Shown: piece by piece, positions 13,631 to 25,491 of the stretch | How the letters are laid out: the number at the start of each line of letters is the position of its first letter | Numbering within the stretch: position 1 is the stretch's first letter | Source of the DNA: Amphiura filiformis | Taxonomy: Eukaryota; Echinodermata; Ophiuroidea; Amphilepidida; Amphiuridae | DNA length: 64,000 nucleotides | NCBI RefSeq assembly: GCF_039555335.1 | Contig: NC_092628.1 | Coordinates: 60,065,547-60,129,546 of the forward strand | Reading direction: 5' to 3' | The notes under the pieces: generated by a model | The model's input: the letters and a program-made list of their open reading frames with translations, nothing else | Told to the model about the DNA's origin: nothing | The model's database searches: none | Program-made: the position numbers and the translations under genes

Positions 13631-13721
13631 CAAGCACAACTATATAACAAAAGGAGATAAAACAAAATATTTATGGAGGGACTTGGTCAAAAGGCAGGCA
13701 CTCACCGTCCACTTTTATGAG

Positions 13722-13803
13722 ACACACACACAAAAGAAGAAAAAAGAAAGAAAAAAGAGAGGAAACAAAAATGCAAAAAAAAAAAAAAAAGAAAAAGAGG
13801 ACC
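13722..13803 (+). repeat. purine-rich low-complexity tract
   Basis: A short CA repeat passes into AAAGAAGAAAAAAG-type polypurine and then an A run of 16. The Lys-rich ORF across it is an artefact of composition. Confidence 0.8.
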
Positions 13804-16371
13804 ATTACACAAGACACAAAAACAGGCTCTAGAATGTGATAAGATAGTATGCTGTCTCAATATATTTAATTCAAGCAAGGCTTGTCATTCTGTATCATTT
13901 TAGTCCACAAATATGGTAGCCTAGTTTTCATGCACCTTTTCAAAGTTAATGGTTAATGGAAAGCTTTCTTGCATCATGCCCTAAGACTGCCGCCAATTAT
14001 GCAAAATTTTACAGTTGCTAATTGCAGGCAAGCCAATTTATGGAGTACTATCTAGCCGACAATCTTAGGTTTGATACTGAGCTAGTAACTGCTCATTTTG
14101 CCTATCCCTGCTAGTTATGTGCAGATCTAGTTATATAACTAATGAAACATTATGTAGTGCACATTTCATGTTTGACATTAAACTCAATAATATGCTGAAG
14201 CAACATGAGCAATGATACTGAACAATGAGACAAAATGAGAAAATTGGTACAACCGCTAATGCATGGCAGGTGTGTTATATAAAGGCAATGTGGTTGCCGG
14301 CGGTGGTATCAATTTGAGAATTGGTGAAATTGCACCCAGTTCTAAGAATTTTGTGTTTGCAAAGAATTGAAACAAGTTTTAAGAATTAGATTTCTGACAT
14401 CAGAGCAGATCTATGTATTAAATGTCAATAGTGAGAGTCTTACCAAATCATGTCTCCTCAATATGTCAATATTAAGCTGTGTCACTACAAAGAACATGTT
14501 TTGATAACAAATACTGCCAGATAAGTTCTGATTATTTTCTTCAGTAGACTTGTACTGTAAATGGGAATAAATCAATGTTGTTCTAGGCTAAAGCATTAAA
14601 TAAAATGTCATTTTCATTTGATTTACCTGTATTTCGCTCTAATTTAGGAATACTTCTAACTTTTGCTATATTTGATTATTGTTGTTGCTGTTGCTGAAGA
14701 TGTCAAAGGTAGCAGCGCTGTTTAGTCGTATAGCCTGAGCAGCAGCATTAATACATAAAGCTTTTAGATGCACATAGTGACAAGGCAGTGATGGTGAAGT
14801 AGTAGTTGTACTTTAATGATGCACTTATAATATTAACAATTTGATGACATTGAGATATAGACAATTTAGTGAAAGGTGCACTTCGGATGTTGATGAGTGG
14901 CTTGCTGGGATGTATGATGATATCCAGGGTTTGAAAAGAGATCATGCTCTCTAGTGAAGCTGGATATTTGTGTCCAAATATTAGAAGCAGATTATGTAAC
15001 CAGAAATCCAATGGGGCTGGAAGTAGGGGCAGGCCCTCAAATATACCTTGGTAGCAACTGAAAGGCCTGAAAGATGTATGTATAATGCAATAAAGAGTTG
15101 AGTGCTACTGGCATGCTATTAAAGAGATGGCTATATCGTTAAAAACTCCCTCCCCAATAATACTACGAAACATGTAGTTTCACCTTTCTTTAGGCTACTG
15201 CAGTGTAGTTCCCTGTCATCTTTAAAGCCTGTCATGCACCCAATATCAAGCCATATTTATCTGTAATGTTTTCTGCTATTGTGCCATTTTAGCACCTTAG
15301 TTGTAACATATGGCAAGCATACAATGACATGCAATTTTGCAGTTAGTTGTATCGAGTCGACCAGTTGACTGACTGACTAACTGCACCCTACAGTCTGTGA
15401 AGTGGTTTTGAAGGTGGTTTGTAGCTGAATAGTAGACTATTTTGTTCCCAGTGATTTACCTCATATTTATTGATACAGGGTTTCTACCATATAGCGCTTG
15501 CTGTAGGGGATGCCATATCTGCCAAGTTTGTGTCATGCCAATCATTTAGGATAGCCTCATTCCATGTGAGTGCAGCTTGAATATTCTTAACATTGGCAAA
15601 AATGGACTTGGCGGTTATGATACATGCATTGAAATGTATAAGCTTATGATTTTCTCAGTATTGTTTTGTTTTGAGGTGAGATCATGTTGTCTGGGATCTG
15701 ACAAGGAGGTAAAGAATATGGCCTAGTTCTCTGTCTGTAGTTCATTGCTCTAAGGAAGGTAAAAACCCATTAGTGATAAGAGTTCATTGACCTTTGACCT
15801 GTTTTAAGATTACATTTGGGCAAAGGGGGTACAATAGCTGCCCCCCCCCCTTGAGAGAAGTCTTTCCCCCCTCTTTCCCCCTGTGCGATGCTGGCCACCG
15901 AGATATAAAAGCTTTTTAGCCCATTTTTGACTATTTTCGTCAAATTTTGCCTTCTCCCCTTGAAAGTTGCCTTGCCCCCCTCCCTCTAAAAAAACCCTGG
16001 GCACACCACTGCATGACGTAGACCTTGATAGAAAATTCATTGAGTAGAAGCACAGATCATGGAAAGAAACCTTCCAGGAGCTGTAGTAGAAGCAAGGTAT
16101 AATTAATAGACAGTATAAATTTGCATTGATCACTGTAACCAGGCCAGAATAGTTTTATAGGGCTGTAGCAAAATTCCAATTTTGGGTGTGCATGTGTTTT
16201 TTGGCTGCCCCTCATTTTGATGCCGCCCCACATTTTTCAACCTTACTGCGGCCCTGTTATAATACTATACTACAGCTAGGAATTAAGCTAAAGTGAAGAA
16301 AATTCACTAGTTGTTATTCCAGGAAACTACATACAAAATTACACAAAGAACACTCTTTGCCAAATGTGTAT
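13804..16371. other. non-coding stretch with one probable decayed hAT-like element
   Basis: No gene recognised. Between about 15830 and 16011 a C-run segment ends in CTGGGCACACCACTG, whose reverse complement CAGTGGTGTGCCCAG matches the termini of the other CAGTGG-type elements. Its left end is not recognisable, so the copy is probably truncated. Confidence 0.45.
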
Positions 16372-17463
16372 CGCTCATTCTACAAAATCCGGTGCCAATA
16401 GCCTTTTTTTCATTCTTTGGTCCACAAAAACTTTGTCGAGCATTTAGGGCATCAAATATGTTGTTTTTCTGGTAGAACTCAACGAGATCTACACGGACAT
16501 ATATAGTTTTCCATACTTTAAATGCTTTCTTCAGCCTGATTAACCCTTGCAAAGGCTCAAAAATCGCTAAAAATGCATTTCCACAGCTCAAGTGTCACAT
16601 CTAACCCTAAATATTTTCTTTGAATAAATGCGATTTCTTTACATATTTGTTGTTTTTTAATTAGATAATGCACCATCATATTGTTTATCAACATTATTTT
16701 TAGTGATTAAAATGTCTTTGTGTAATTCTAAAATAAATTGCACTTTCCACCAAAACGCTGTGAGCTACGTTACCGCTTTTTAACACACGTTATTGGAAAG
16801 AAGTAAAACAGAGGTATCAATGTAATTTGCGGTTTTTGAAAGGAAACACTCATAGGTTTTTAAAAATCAAATTAAAAATCTTGTTGCTTTAGCTTTTTTG
16901 TATTGTAATGTTTTAAACATTGAAATTTCGACCGACCATGTTAAGATTGGTGAGCTACGTTACCAGAATTCTATAGTATGCACTTGTATTACATGTACTT
17001 CCTAATAATATGTGAAAGCTACCAGTGGTGAACCCCATTTATATTAGAATTAACCGACATAACGTTCTAACGTTCGCAAATCACATTAAAAACATTAAAA
17101 CCAGTGAACTACGTTACTGTGAGCTACGTTACACACTCATTTATGCATCTTCAAAACTTCTATGAAATGGTGAAATCTGTTTTACATTTCACTCAAGTGA
17201 TCTTTAATTTGCTTTTTATGACCTTGGATTGAGTAAAAACAGCCCATTTTATAGTCGGTAACGTAGCTAACATTACATTGAGTTTTAATGTTAAAAACAT
17301 CATGACATCCTGAAAGAAAAATATGCAAGTGGTGTTGGCAATTTTTACATCTGAAAGTAGTGATACATTTACTTTTAAAAAACACAAAAAGCAGGTTTTT
17401 TTGAACAACTTTTATTTTGTCAATTTTTTTAGTGGATTGGCACCGGATTTTGTAGAATGAGCG
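16372..17463. mobile_element. 1.1-kb element with 28-bp perfect inverted ends
   Basis: Positions 16372-16399 and 17436-17463 are perfect inverted copies (left copy begins CGCTCATTCTACAAAATCCG). The word GTGAGCTACGTTAC or a one-base variant occurs at 16760, 16950, 17104 and 17119, and inverted at 17258. The short ORFs inside resemble no transposase. This fits a non-autonomous DNA element with internal protein-binding repeats, but the class is not identified and no target duplication was found. Confidence 0.6.
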
Positions 17464-18003
17464 GTATGTGAATTACAGTATGTGGGTGTAATTTAGTGCA
17501 TACACTTGTATGGTATTAAGGGAGACTGGAACCAACAAAACTACCATTTTGTTCAAGTGTGATGTGGTTTTAGGCTGTCTGACTCTGACCCAAATGTTTC
17601 CGTTTTGTTTGTCTGAGGTTTGAGCTAAAGAGTTGGAGCAGGGTTTATTACATTTAATGTTTGTGGTACTACAATGTAGCAGTGTAGCTGTATTTCATGA
17701 TTTAATGATGATTTTATATGAAATTACAGAGACGTTGGCCACAAAAAATACAGTGTTTTGCCACGGAGGACTCTTCATTGTAAATGACTCAAGTGTATTA
17801 TGCTCATTGAAGCAAAGCCATTTTATAGTCAAGTTTGTGGTCATGACAATGGTAAGTTACAGGTAAATGAGTTGACTTCTTCAAGCTTCTTCATGCATTT
17901 CCTATTTCATCTACAAATGCATTGTTAAAACATTCAGCCTTTGTTTGTTTGCTTTCAATTGTTGGTTTTAAAGAATAGATTATGCAGATTGCAAAAGGAA
18001 CTT
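17464..18003. other. non-coding stretch
   Basis: No gene or repeat recognised. Confidence 0.4.
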
Positions 18004-18245
18004 CAACATGTTAATTTCAATTCTATTCAATTCACCTCAATTCAATAAGTTCAATTCAATACAATTCCATTCAATTCAATTCGATTTGATTCAATTTGAT
18101 TTGATTCAATTCAATACAATTCAATCCAATCCTATTCATTCAATTCAATTCAATTCAATTCAATTCAATTCAATTCAATTCAATTCAATTCAATTCAATC
18201 CAATCCAATCCAATCCAATCTAGTCCAATCCAGTCCAATCCAATA
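18004..18245 (+). repeat. TTCAA pentamer satellite
   Basis: About 240 bp of TTCAA repeats. The left third is degenerate (TTCGATTTGATTCAATTTGA), the core from about 18137 to 18198 is nearly pure, and the right end has turned into CCAAT repeats. The open frame across it (Asn-Ser-Ile-Gln-Phe periodicity) is an artefact of the repeat. Confidence 0.95.
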
Positions 18246-18645
18246 TTTCCAACAGGATTTACTTTTTCTTACTTTGTACATCAAAACAAACAATGGGATA
18301 GAATAGGTGACTAATATGTGTACATCCTGGTTCAACATACATGTGCATGGTAATGAAACATTATGTACTGTCAATTGGTGTAGCAGATGGGCTATTACAT
18401 CTCAATGGACATTTTAATTTCATAGATGTAGACAAAGTTGGCCTTGTAATTATTGTATAGTGAAAGCAAGAGAGATAAATTTGTTCAAAAGTAAGCCTTT
18501 TTAGATTTTAATAACAATTTTGGGATGGGGTAGGTTGGAATGAATTGAGGTTATGATTCTAACCAAGGCCCTTGCACACCCCAAGCTAAGCTGCAAACTT
18601 TTTACTATCAAACTGAGATATTACCTTACATCAGCAAATGAGACA

Positions 18646-18844
18646 TGGGGTCCATTTCACTAAACATTACGAAGCTTCGTAAAATCGTCCGTAACTTACG
18701 ACAAGTCATAAGTTCCATTTCACTAAACTTCGTAAGTAATAGGGATTTACTACAGAGACCCTTCGTAAAGTTATGTTTAGTATTGGGTATTCGTAACTTT
18801 GCAAACGGTTACGAAGGGTTAAAAGTTCAGTGAAATGGCCCCCA
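18646..18844. mobile_element. 199-bp foldback element (MITE-like)
   Basis: The left end TGGGGTCCATTTCACTAAAC and the right end GTTCAGTGAAATGGCCCCCA are inverted repeats. CCATTTCACTAAAC recurs inside near 18713, and TTCGTAA / TTACGAA words repeat throughout in both orientations. No ORF. Confidence 0.75.
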
Positions 18845-21272
18845 GATTTTATATGCATTTTTATGTTTGCAACACACTGGTAGGTAGAGGGAACCATGGA
18901 TGTTCTCGGTTGCAGGGTGCCTAGGTTGCTATGCTATTTTCGGTTGTGCATCTTTATTTACATGTCTTTACAAGCCCCCCCCCTACACACACACACGCTC
19001 CCATTAGATCTCTGAAATGATGACAGCATTATCCAGCCCTTGAAGTATGGTATGGTATAATAAGTCTATAGTATAGGTAGGTAGGTGATACAGATTGGAA
19101 TTATTAAATTATGCATGAATGAAAATAATATTGGCTATGGAATGTGTCACAGATGCACATGTGTGTGTGGATACGCAGGTCATATTAGAAAACTCGGGAC
19201 TCAATTTGTATGCAGCGTCTTTATATAGTGTGCTCAGCAATGGAAAAATAAGGGGCAGAGGAGGATATTATGTAGGGTAGAAGGGGATTTAACCTAGCAA
19301 AATTAATAATCATGTCTTGGCTTGCCCCATTTACAAAAAAAACCTACTGAAGACATGCAATGTAGATTGATAGCTACAATGGGTTTCGATTGTTTTACAA
19401 AATGTTATTATTGTGAGAAGAGATTTTCAATTTCTAAATTGGCTTCCTACTTTTAAAAGCAGTACGTACAATTGGATTAATCAATATTGAAAAACTATTT
19501 TCAGTATTTTGGTTTGATGAATGTAATCTGAGTGGCATATGTGATTATGACTTGAACAAATTGCAATTGTTATTAATTTTTGCTTAATGTCAAATGCTGT
19601 TTGAGAATGAAAATGGACTTTGTTATTTATAAATTCTTGGATGTCTTGAAAAGCTAGTTATTTGCCGTCACCATGGCGCCAAATGAGTGGCAAAAGAATA
19701 GGGTAGAAATAATCAAGAAATTGTGGCAGTGACTGTAGGTAGAGTTGAAATCTTGCAAAAGGAATGTGCACAATAAAACTGAGTTCGTAATTCAAATGAC
19801 TGTCCATGGGTCAATGTTTTAATTGCATGATGTCACTTTTTTGTACATCATGTGGGTTTTGGACATCAAATGTATCCAAGAAGTGGCAAATTGTAAAAAA
19901 AAATAAATAACTAGGGACCATTTTTTCATGTTACGCTATTTAAATAAGCCCCCCCCCCATTCCAAAAATGGTCCACTCAAAGATTTAATTATAATATCCA
20001 AAATATGCATTTAATGTGCACTCAAGTATTACATTTCTAGTATTGGTTCAGCGGTTCTTAGAATATTGTGTTATTCTAAGAAAGATTATGGAACGTGATA
20101 CTAATAACCTGCCTTGTGTACGTAGTAAACTAGATTGTCACATGCAAATCATTTTAACAACTTGACAAAATATCATGTACACCTTGACAGGCAGAGGTGG
20201 GCAAAGGCAATTGCTCAAGTCAGACATTATCAAAACGTTGCGCTAGGCAATTATAGTAGACTTTATCATCATAACATTTCGCCAATCATGTGTAGTAATG
20301 TTCGGAAGCACCGCAAGCATGTTCAAAATAAAGAGAGAGAGAGAGAAAGCTCTGGCAGCTTCATGTGCACAGTCAATGTTACAGCCATAAGTGAAGTCAT
20401 TTATATCATTTAAGTACGACTCTGAATGCAGTGTAGCAATATGGCTGTATAGCTATTAAAAATAATAGAAGTAATCAGGTGGAAAATTCTGTTATAAACA
20501 TATTGGGAAGTATAGCCAAAAATAAAATGAGTGAATGACGAAGGTGACAATTGGAAGAGATTTGCCTAACTGATTTTTGTTTAGTTATTATGGGAGAGAG
20601 AGACAGGGAGAGGAAATGTGGGCATTTACTAATTGGATGCATGGATAGCTTGTATAATATTTTGCTGCTTTATAATTAAATTTGATTTCTATTTATGTAT
20701 TGCAAATACGTCTGACTTGGCCAGAAGCAAGGTCAACTTTGATTTTGTTATTTATGTACGCAGTTCTTTTTTTGGAACCTAAATCCTTTCAACATTAATT
20801 TTTGAGGTGGAATCAATTTACATTTCATTTGAGAAAATGTTTGTCTCAATCTTAAAATATGGATTTGATAATTTAAAATGTAATATATTAATGGAGCTAA
20901 TTTGAAGACAACATCTGAATTGATCAAAATTTTAGTTTTACAAATTTGGTGGCAAGTTTCACATTTCAAGCAACAGACAATACACGACTTAATCCACAAG
21001 GTGATTTATAATTTAAAGGAGATTGTGACAGGCCCGGTGACAGGTTTTTCTTTATCCTGGACAAAACATCCCCGATGTCAGCAATACAAAGTACCTAAGA
21101 AGAAAAGCCTGCTATGAAATATGCATAAAGGAGGTAGATCAGGCATAGAGCCTGAGTCCTCATGTGAACTCTGTGTAATCAAGCCATAATGTGGGTGTCA
21201 AACATGTGTCAATTTATTTATGCACAACTCTAACGGCAATGCAATGCTTTTTTTTCTCTCTTGTATTTTACA
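18845..21272. other. non-coding stretch upstream of the DCUN1D3-like gene
   Basis: No gene recognised. It is presumably 5' intron or promoter-distal DNA of the gene at 21.5 kb, because a splice acceptor ends it. There is a short GAGAGAGAGAGA run near 20333. Confidence 0.4.
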
Positions 21273-21273
21273 G
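21251..21273 (+). promoter_or_regulatory. predicted splice acceptor of a 5' UTR intron
   Basis: A pyrimidine-rich tract with TTGTATTTTACAG ends at 21273, followed by GAACTG. It sits 272 bp before the DCUN1D3-like start codon and would place an untranslated exon boundary there. The upstream exon was not identified. Confidence 0.5.
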
Positions 21274-21545
21274 GAACTGTGATAACCCAGAAACTTGGAA
21301 GAGAACTGAGTGAATAGCAGGGGTGTAACACAGTCTGGTGTACCAGTGTAAAAACCTGGAGGGTGGAATAGATAGCTGTAGCAGGGTTTCTATGTTTGGT
21401 GTTGAATCTACCTATGTGTAGACTGAAAAGTAGACTGATGTTCAGCTTGGAAGGAGTCTAATGTGATATTCATTGTGGATAAGTAATTCTCAACCGTGGA
21501 GAAGTGTTTATGAGGGCTTAGCCTTTCCCACAATCTCATCACCAA

Positions 21546-22482
21546 ATGGGAAAGTGCTTCTCAAGTTGTGGTGATAGTCCTAGCAGTACAGATCAGAATG
21601 GGAAGAACGCCCAACGGGCTTCCCCAGAAACCCCCATGACAACACCACAGGCAACTAGCCAAACAACTGTACCACCACCCTTGCCAGAGAAACCTTTGCC
21701 AGGGACATATTCTACCAGTAGACCAAGCATGGAACATAGTTTTACTAATGGAGCCCATTCAAAGCTTCAGAAAGTTCAAACTACCCGTAACGGAATGGAC
21801 GGCAATGTCAAATTATCCAAATCAGAGTTTTCCGAGAGCAAAGTGAACAAACTGTTTGATAAGTACAAAGATAGTTCAGAAGATTCCATTCTTGCTGAAG
21901 GTATGGAAAATTTCTGTGATGATTTAATGGTGCACCCTGAGGAGTTTATAGTACTAGTGTTAGCGTGGAAGTTCCAGGCCACTACAATGTGTCGATTCAC
22001 AAGAACTGAATTTGTACAAGGATGCAAATCAATAAAAGCAGACTCAATCAAAGCCATTCAATCTAGGTTTCCTGAGCTGCGGCCAGGAAGTAGAAATTGA
22101 AACCAAATTCAAAGATCTATATCGCTTTACCTTTAACTTTGGTTTAGATTCAGAAGGTGGCCAGAGGACTCTACCGTGTGATATCATAATACCTTTGTGG
22201 AGATTAGTTTTTGAAAATAACCAGCCTCCGCTCTTGGAGCGATGGTGCGATTTCCTGATTGCCGAACAGACTCGGGGTATATCCCGGGACACATGGCAGA
22301 TGTTTCTCAATTTTACAGAGGTCATAGGTGACGATCTAGATAATTACGATGACAACGAGGCTTGGCCAAGTCTTTTTGACGATTTTGTGGATTACGAAAG
22401 GGAGAAGCTTAAACAACAAGAAGAAGTTGATCAGAAGCTTGGAGCTGGAGATCACTTAGAATCTGAACCCACATTGGTTTGA
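21546..22482 (+). CDS. DCUN1D3: DCUN1D3-like cullin neddylation co-factor (frame broken by 1 bp)
   Basis: DCN1-like proteins bind the neddylated E2 and the cullin WHB region and promote NEDD8 transfer to cullins, activating cullin-RING ligases. The N-terminus MGKCFSSC has Gly2 and Cys4/Cys8, as expected for the myristoylated, membrane-targeted DCUN1D3 branch. A Pro/Thr-rich linker follows (residues about 25-60). The DCUN1 (potentiating neddylation) domain starts near residue 100 and includes DDLMVHPEEF and FTRTEFVQGC. The cullin-binding Asp/Ala/Asp patch is present in ISRDTW, EAWPSL and LFDDF, with spacings of 24 and 6 residues as in the family. One base too many at about 22086 (CCAGGAAG) splits the gene: frame 1 stops at 22100, and the right frame resumes at 22087 and runs to the TGA ending at 22482. 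Without it the protein is about 311 residues, close to the roughly 300 of vertebrate DCUN1D3. The whole coding region is one exon. A sequencing or assembly error is the likeliest cause; a real pseudogene is the alternative. Confidence 0.92.
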
Positions 22483-22795
22483 GATTCAAGTCAATTGTAG
22501 TTAGATATGTTAGAATATAATATATATATATTGATATATATATGTTGTATCATTTCAGATTTCTTTGTGCAAAGGTTTTATGAATAATGATGTTATGATC
22601 ATTTTATAACTGCCTTGTCATAACCGGACTTGACTATCAATAGTGAATAGTATTGTTTATATATTTCCAGATGGGACACATTATAGATTCAGGATATCCT
22701 CTACTTGCAAGCTTGAGTTCAATCTTAGCAAAATGGGTCATTCAGCAAAATAATTTTGCCAACACCATTTCCTACTTGTCTGAAAAGACCTACCA
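22483..22795 (+). other. probable 3' UTR of the DCUN1D3-like gene
   Basis: AT-rich sequence with a TATATATA run near 22515. No clear AATAAA was found close to the stop, so the transcript end is not placed. Confidence 0.35.
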
Positions 22796-23037
22796 TAAAA
22801 ATTGATAGTTAGGATATGTGCTTACCATCGAGCGCTTTTAAAACATGCAAACATGAAATGCCCCATCCACAAAAATGTAAAGGGTTCTGAGCAAATCATT
22901 GATACACATAGTTATGTAATACTGCAAATTTGTGTCTCAACCCCATAAGCTCAGTTGGTAAAGCGCCAGACTTTGGTACAATTTCATATTTTCAAAAGCA
23001 CTTGATAGTAAGCACATATGCTAACTATCAAGTTTTT
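22796..23037. mobile_element. foldback element with tRNA-like internal boxes
   Basis: The left arm (22796-22842, TTGATAGTTAGGATATGTGC...) and the right arm (22991-23037, ...GCACATATGCTAACTATCAA) are inverted copies of about 45 bp with few mismatches. Between them, TAAGCTCAGTTGGTAAAGCG (22946 on) looks like a tRNA A box region and GGTACAATTTC (22975-22985) like a B box. The boxes are too close together for a functional tRNA. Confidence 0.6.
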
Positions 23038-24566
23038 ACAGTATATATTTATGGGCATTTCAGTTTTGTGGAAACAAAAATGAGCAAATTTGTACTTTTG
23101 ATAAGATCAATTCCGGAGTTATAAACCATCTTGCTCTAGTTCCCATTGTTTACTTTTTATATGAGAGTAATTTGAGTAGAATATATTTTTTAAATTGGAG
23201 AGTGGGTGTTAGACATTTTTGTTTCGAATGCATAAACCAATGTTGTCAAAATGTTGGCATTTCAATATTTATACCGTACAAATGTCAACATTTTCCAACA
23301 AGATTTGCACAAAGAAATCTGTGAATGCCTATTTATGATAAAAGTACTGAACAGACAAAGAGACTTAGGTTTAAGAAAAAAAAGTTCATAATTGTATCAA
23401 TGTGTGTATTCTGTATGGTTGGTTATTTGTGAACAATTTTTACAGACATGCTGAATTGTAATGAAACAAAATGGCAACCTTGATAAATCCAAAATATAAT
23501 ATTGAATTCTGAAATGATAAAGCAATGAAATTATTACAAATTGAATTCATGACAATCAAACTGTTCCTAATCTTTGTACATCTTACTCTTTAACAGGGGT
23601 ATGTGTACCTCTTGGATGACATTTAAAAGAAGGTGACAAGAGGTTAATATTTACATTATTTTGTTTATTTTTGTTTTGATGTTGACAAACATGTACATGT
23701 ACTCTGCTCAAAGAGGTTAGACTTAGCAGAGACCCGACTCCACTGTTTGTGTGTCACTTATGGAGGGCAAAATAGTGTACCTATTAGATGTTTTCCATGC
23801 ATGCAGAACTTTGATTTAAAGTGCATGCTTGCTTGCGTTCTGGGTACAATGCATTGTGCTGATAGCGCATCGCATTTGATTGAAGGGCTACATTTGCATT
23901 TTACTGCTCAAGTTTAATGGCCCTTGAATTCTGGTTTTTGCTGATAAATGCCAGAGGTGCTCTGTTTTGGTCTTCATGCATGATGCAGGATTTATCATAC
24001 TGTTACACACAGGGCTCTTCAGAGTCTCTAATTAAGTCTAATCTCTCTGACACTGCTAAAAGGTGATTCTGCAGCATGGGAAAATGATCAGGATCTTTTT
24101 ACTATTTAGATATGTCTATATAAAGAAATACTGTTACAACCTCAGTTATAGTGCTTTTGGCCTAGTGTAGTCTTTGGTGTCAACCCTTTGAGGCAGTTAC
24201 ACATCTATGTGACATATACGCAACTATACGCCAGTGCTTTTAATGAACGATTAAAATTTGATGCTGCACCCACAGAAATCCACACTGACTACACTTTGCC
24301 AAGACCACTATAACCTGTTTTGCTTGGTAGCATCACTTTTAAGAAAATGTCCACCCAGCAAATTAGCCAGTGAACAAATATTCCACTGCCCAGTGCCCAT
24401 CCAACATTTGAACTAAGGACCTTGAGTGTACTGGTGTGATATTCTCTCAACTCAATGAACATACAGGATCAAGTGGAAGAGCAAAATGACATGATATCTC
24501 TGTAGGGCTCAGTTCAACCTACTAAGTCTTGCAGACCATTGTATAGACCCTGCTCATGTCGACTGC
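23038..24566. other. non-coding stretch
   Basis: No gene or structured repeat recognised. Confidence 0.4.
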
Positions 24567-24968
24567 ATGTTGAATGGGTTTGGGCATTTACAATGTGTTG
24601 CAAGTCTCCATGGAATCATTAAAATCATGTGTTTCATCTTTTCTCAACCAAAAGGTTTGTTCATTGCATCATTGAACTCCTTGTATCATTCACATATGAG
24701 AAACTATAGACAGATTTACAAAGATTGTCAGTACATCACCGGTGCTCAGACCCATCCAAATGTACAGTATGTGTATAATGAGGTTGATGACAGACCTCAA
24801 AATAGAATTGTGTCAGAACCAGGAGCTATACCAAAACCTGATATGCCACAGAGATATAAAACATACTATGCTGAAGTTGTTTGCAATAGACTATCCAAGG
24901 GTACATTTCAATATAAAAGTTGCCCTTGGAAGCAATATCATGCATTAATAGTGTTATTTCACATGTAG
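24567..24968 (+). CDS. unrecognised ORF, possible exon or fragment
   Basis: The 133-codon open frame is one of the longest outside the recognised genes and LINEs. Its central part, about residues 45-110, reads like ordinary polar protein sequence (for example NYRQIYKDCQYITGAQTHP and NEVDDRPQNRIVSEPGAIPK), while the first 40 residues are hydrophobic and less convincing. I do not recognise a family. No convincing splice sites were found around it. It could be a remnant of a gene or retroelement, or chance. Confidence 0.2.
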   Translation: MLNGFGHLQCVASLHGIIKIMCFIFSQPKGLFIASLNSLYHSHMRNYRQIYKDCQYITGAQTHPNVQYVYNEVDDRPQNRIVSEPGAIPKPDMPQRYKTYYAEVVCNRLSKGTFQYKSCPWKQYHALIVLFHM

Positions 24969-25026
24969 CTCCTGCTTCTTGCCTATTTTTAGCCCTGTTT
25001 ATTCCTCCTCAGGATTGAGCACTTCT

Positions 25027-25380
25027 ACTCATAGACATTTACTATTTGTATAATAATCTATTTGGCTTCCTCATGGCAGTGACATCAGTACTTTGTAGCA
25101 GTTACTTTGCTCATACATACAGATGTACTACCTTTGATCGTACATGTAAACATGTATTCCTGCATCCACTGGAGTACGTACTAACATCACTGCCTCACAA
25201 AAGCCAAATGGACAGTGGTGTTAGTACGTACTCCAGTGGATGCAGGAATACATGTTTACATGTACGATCAAAGGCAGTGCATCTCTATGTATGAGCAAAG
25301 TAACTGCTACAAAGTACTGATGTCACTGCCATGAGGAAGCCAAATAGATTATTATACAAATATTGAATGTCTATGAGTGT
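25027..25380. mobile_element. 354-bp near-perfect palindrome
   Basis: Two arms of about 165 bp (left from CTCATAGACATT near 25028, right ending AATGTCTATGAG near 25378) are inverted copies differing at only a handful of positions. The short centre is AAAAGCCAAATGGACAG (about 25200). The ORFs that appear on both strands here are mirror images. It could be a foldback transposon or a recent inverted duplication; transcribed, it would form a long hairpin. Confidence 0.85.
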
Positions 25381-25382
25381 GA

Positions 25383-25491
25383 TGGTCAAAATATAATCAC
25401 GAGGTGAAAGATGGAGTGTTCCATTCCACGAGCCAGAACGGCAAGTGGAATGGAATGATACATCTTTAAGTTTTACCAATATTTTGACCAT
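25383..25491. mobile_element. 109-bp foldback element
   Basis: The ends ATGGTCAAAATAT and ATATTTTGACCAT are inverted. Inside, GTTCCATTCCAC and GTGGAATGGAA form the inner stem around a short loop. It directly follows the long palindrome. Confidence 0.75.

Noticed and set aside
13611-13832. Lys-rich ORF
   Set aside because: It translates a polypurine low-complexity tract.
18008-18223. 71-codon ORF with repeating Asn-Ser-Ile-Gln-Phe
   Set aside because: It is the translation of the TTCAA satellite and has no independent coding evidence.
21561-22325. Minus-strand ORFs across the DCUN1D3-like gene
   Set aside because: They are reverse-strand shadows of a well-supported plus-strand coding exon.
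22946-22985. Possible tRNA gene
   Set aside because: A-box-like and B-box-like words are only about 17 bases apart, and no cloverleaf can be formed.
25046-25491. Matching ORFs on both strands
   Set aside because: The arms of the palindrome are identical, so the same peptide appears on both strands. There is no evidence of coding.
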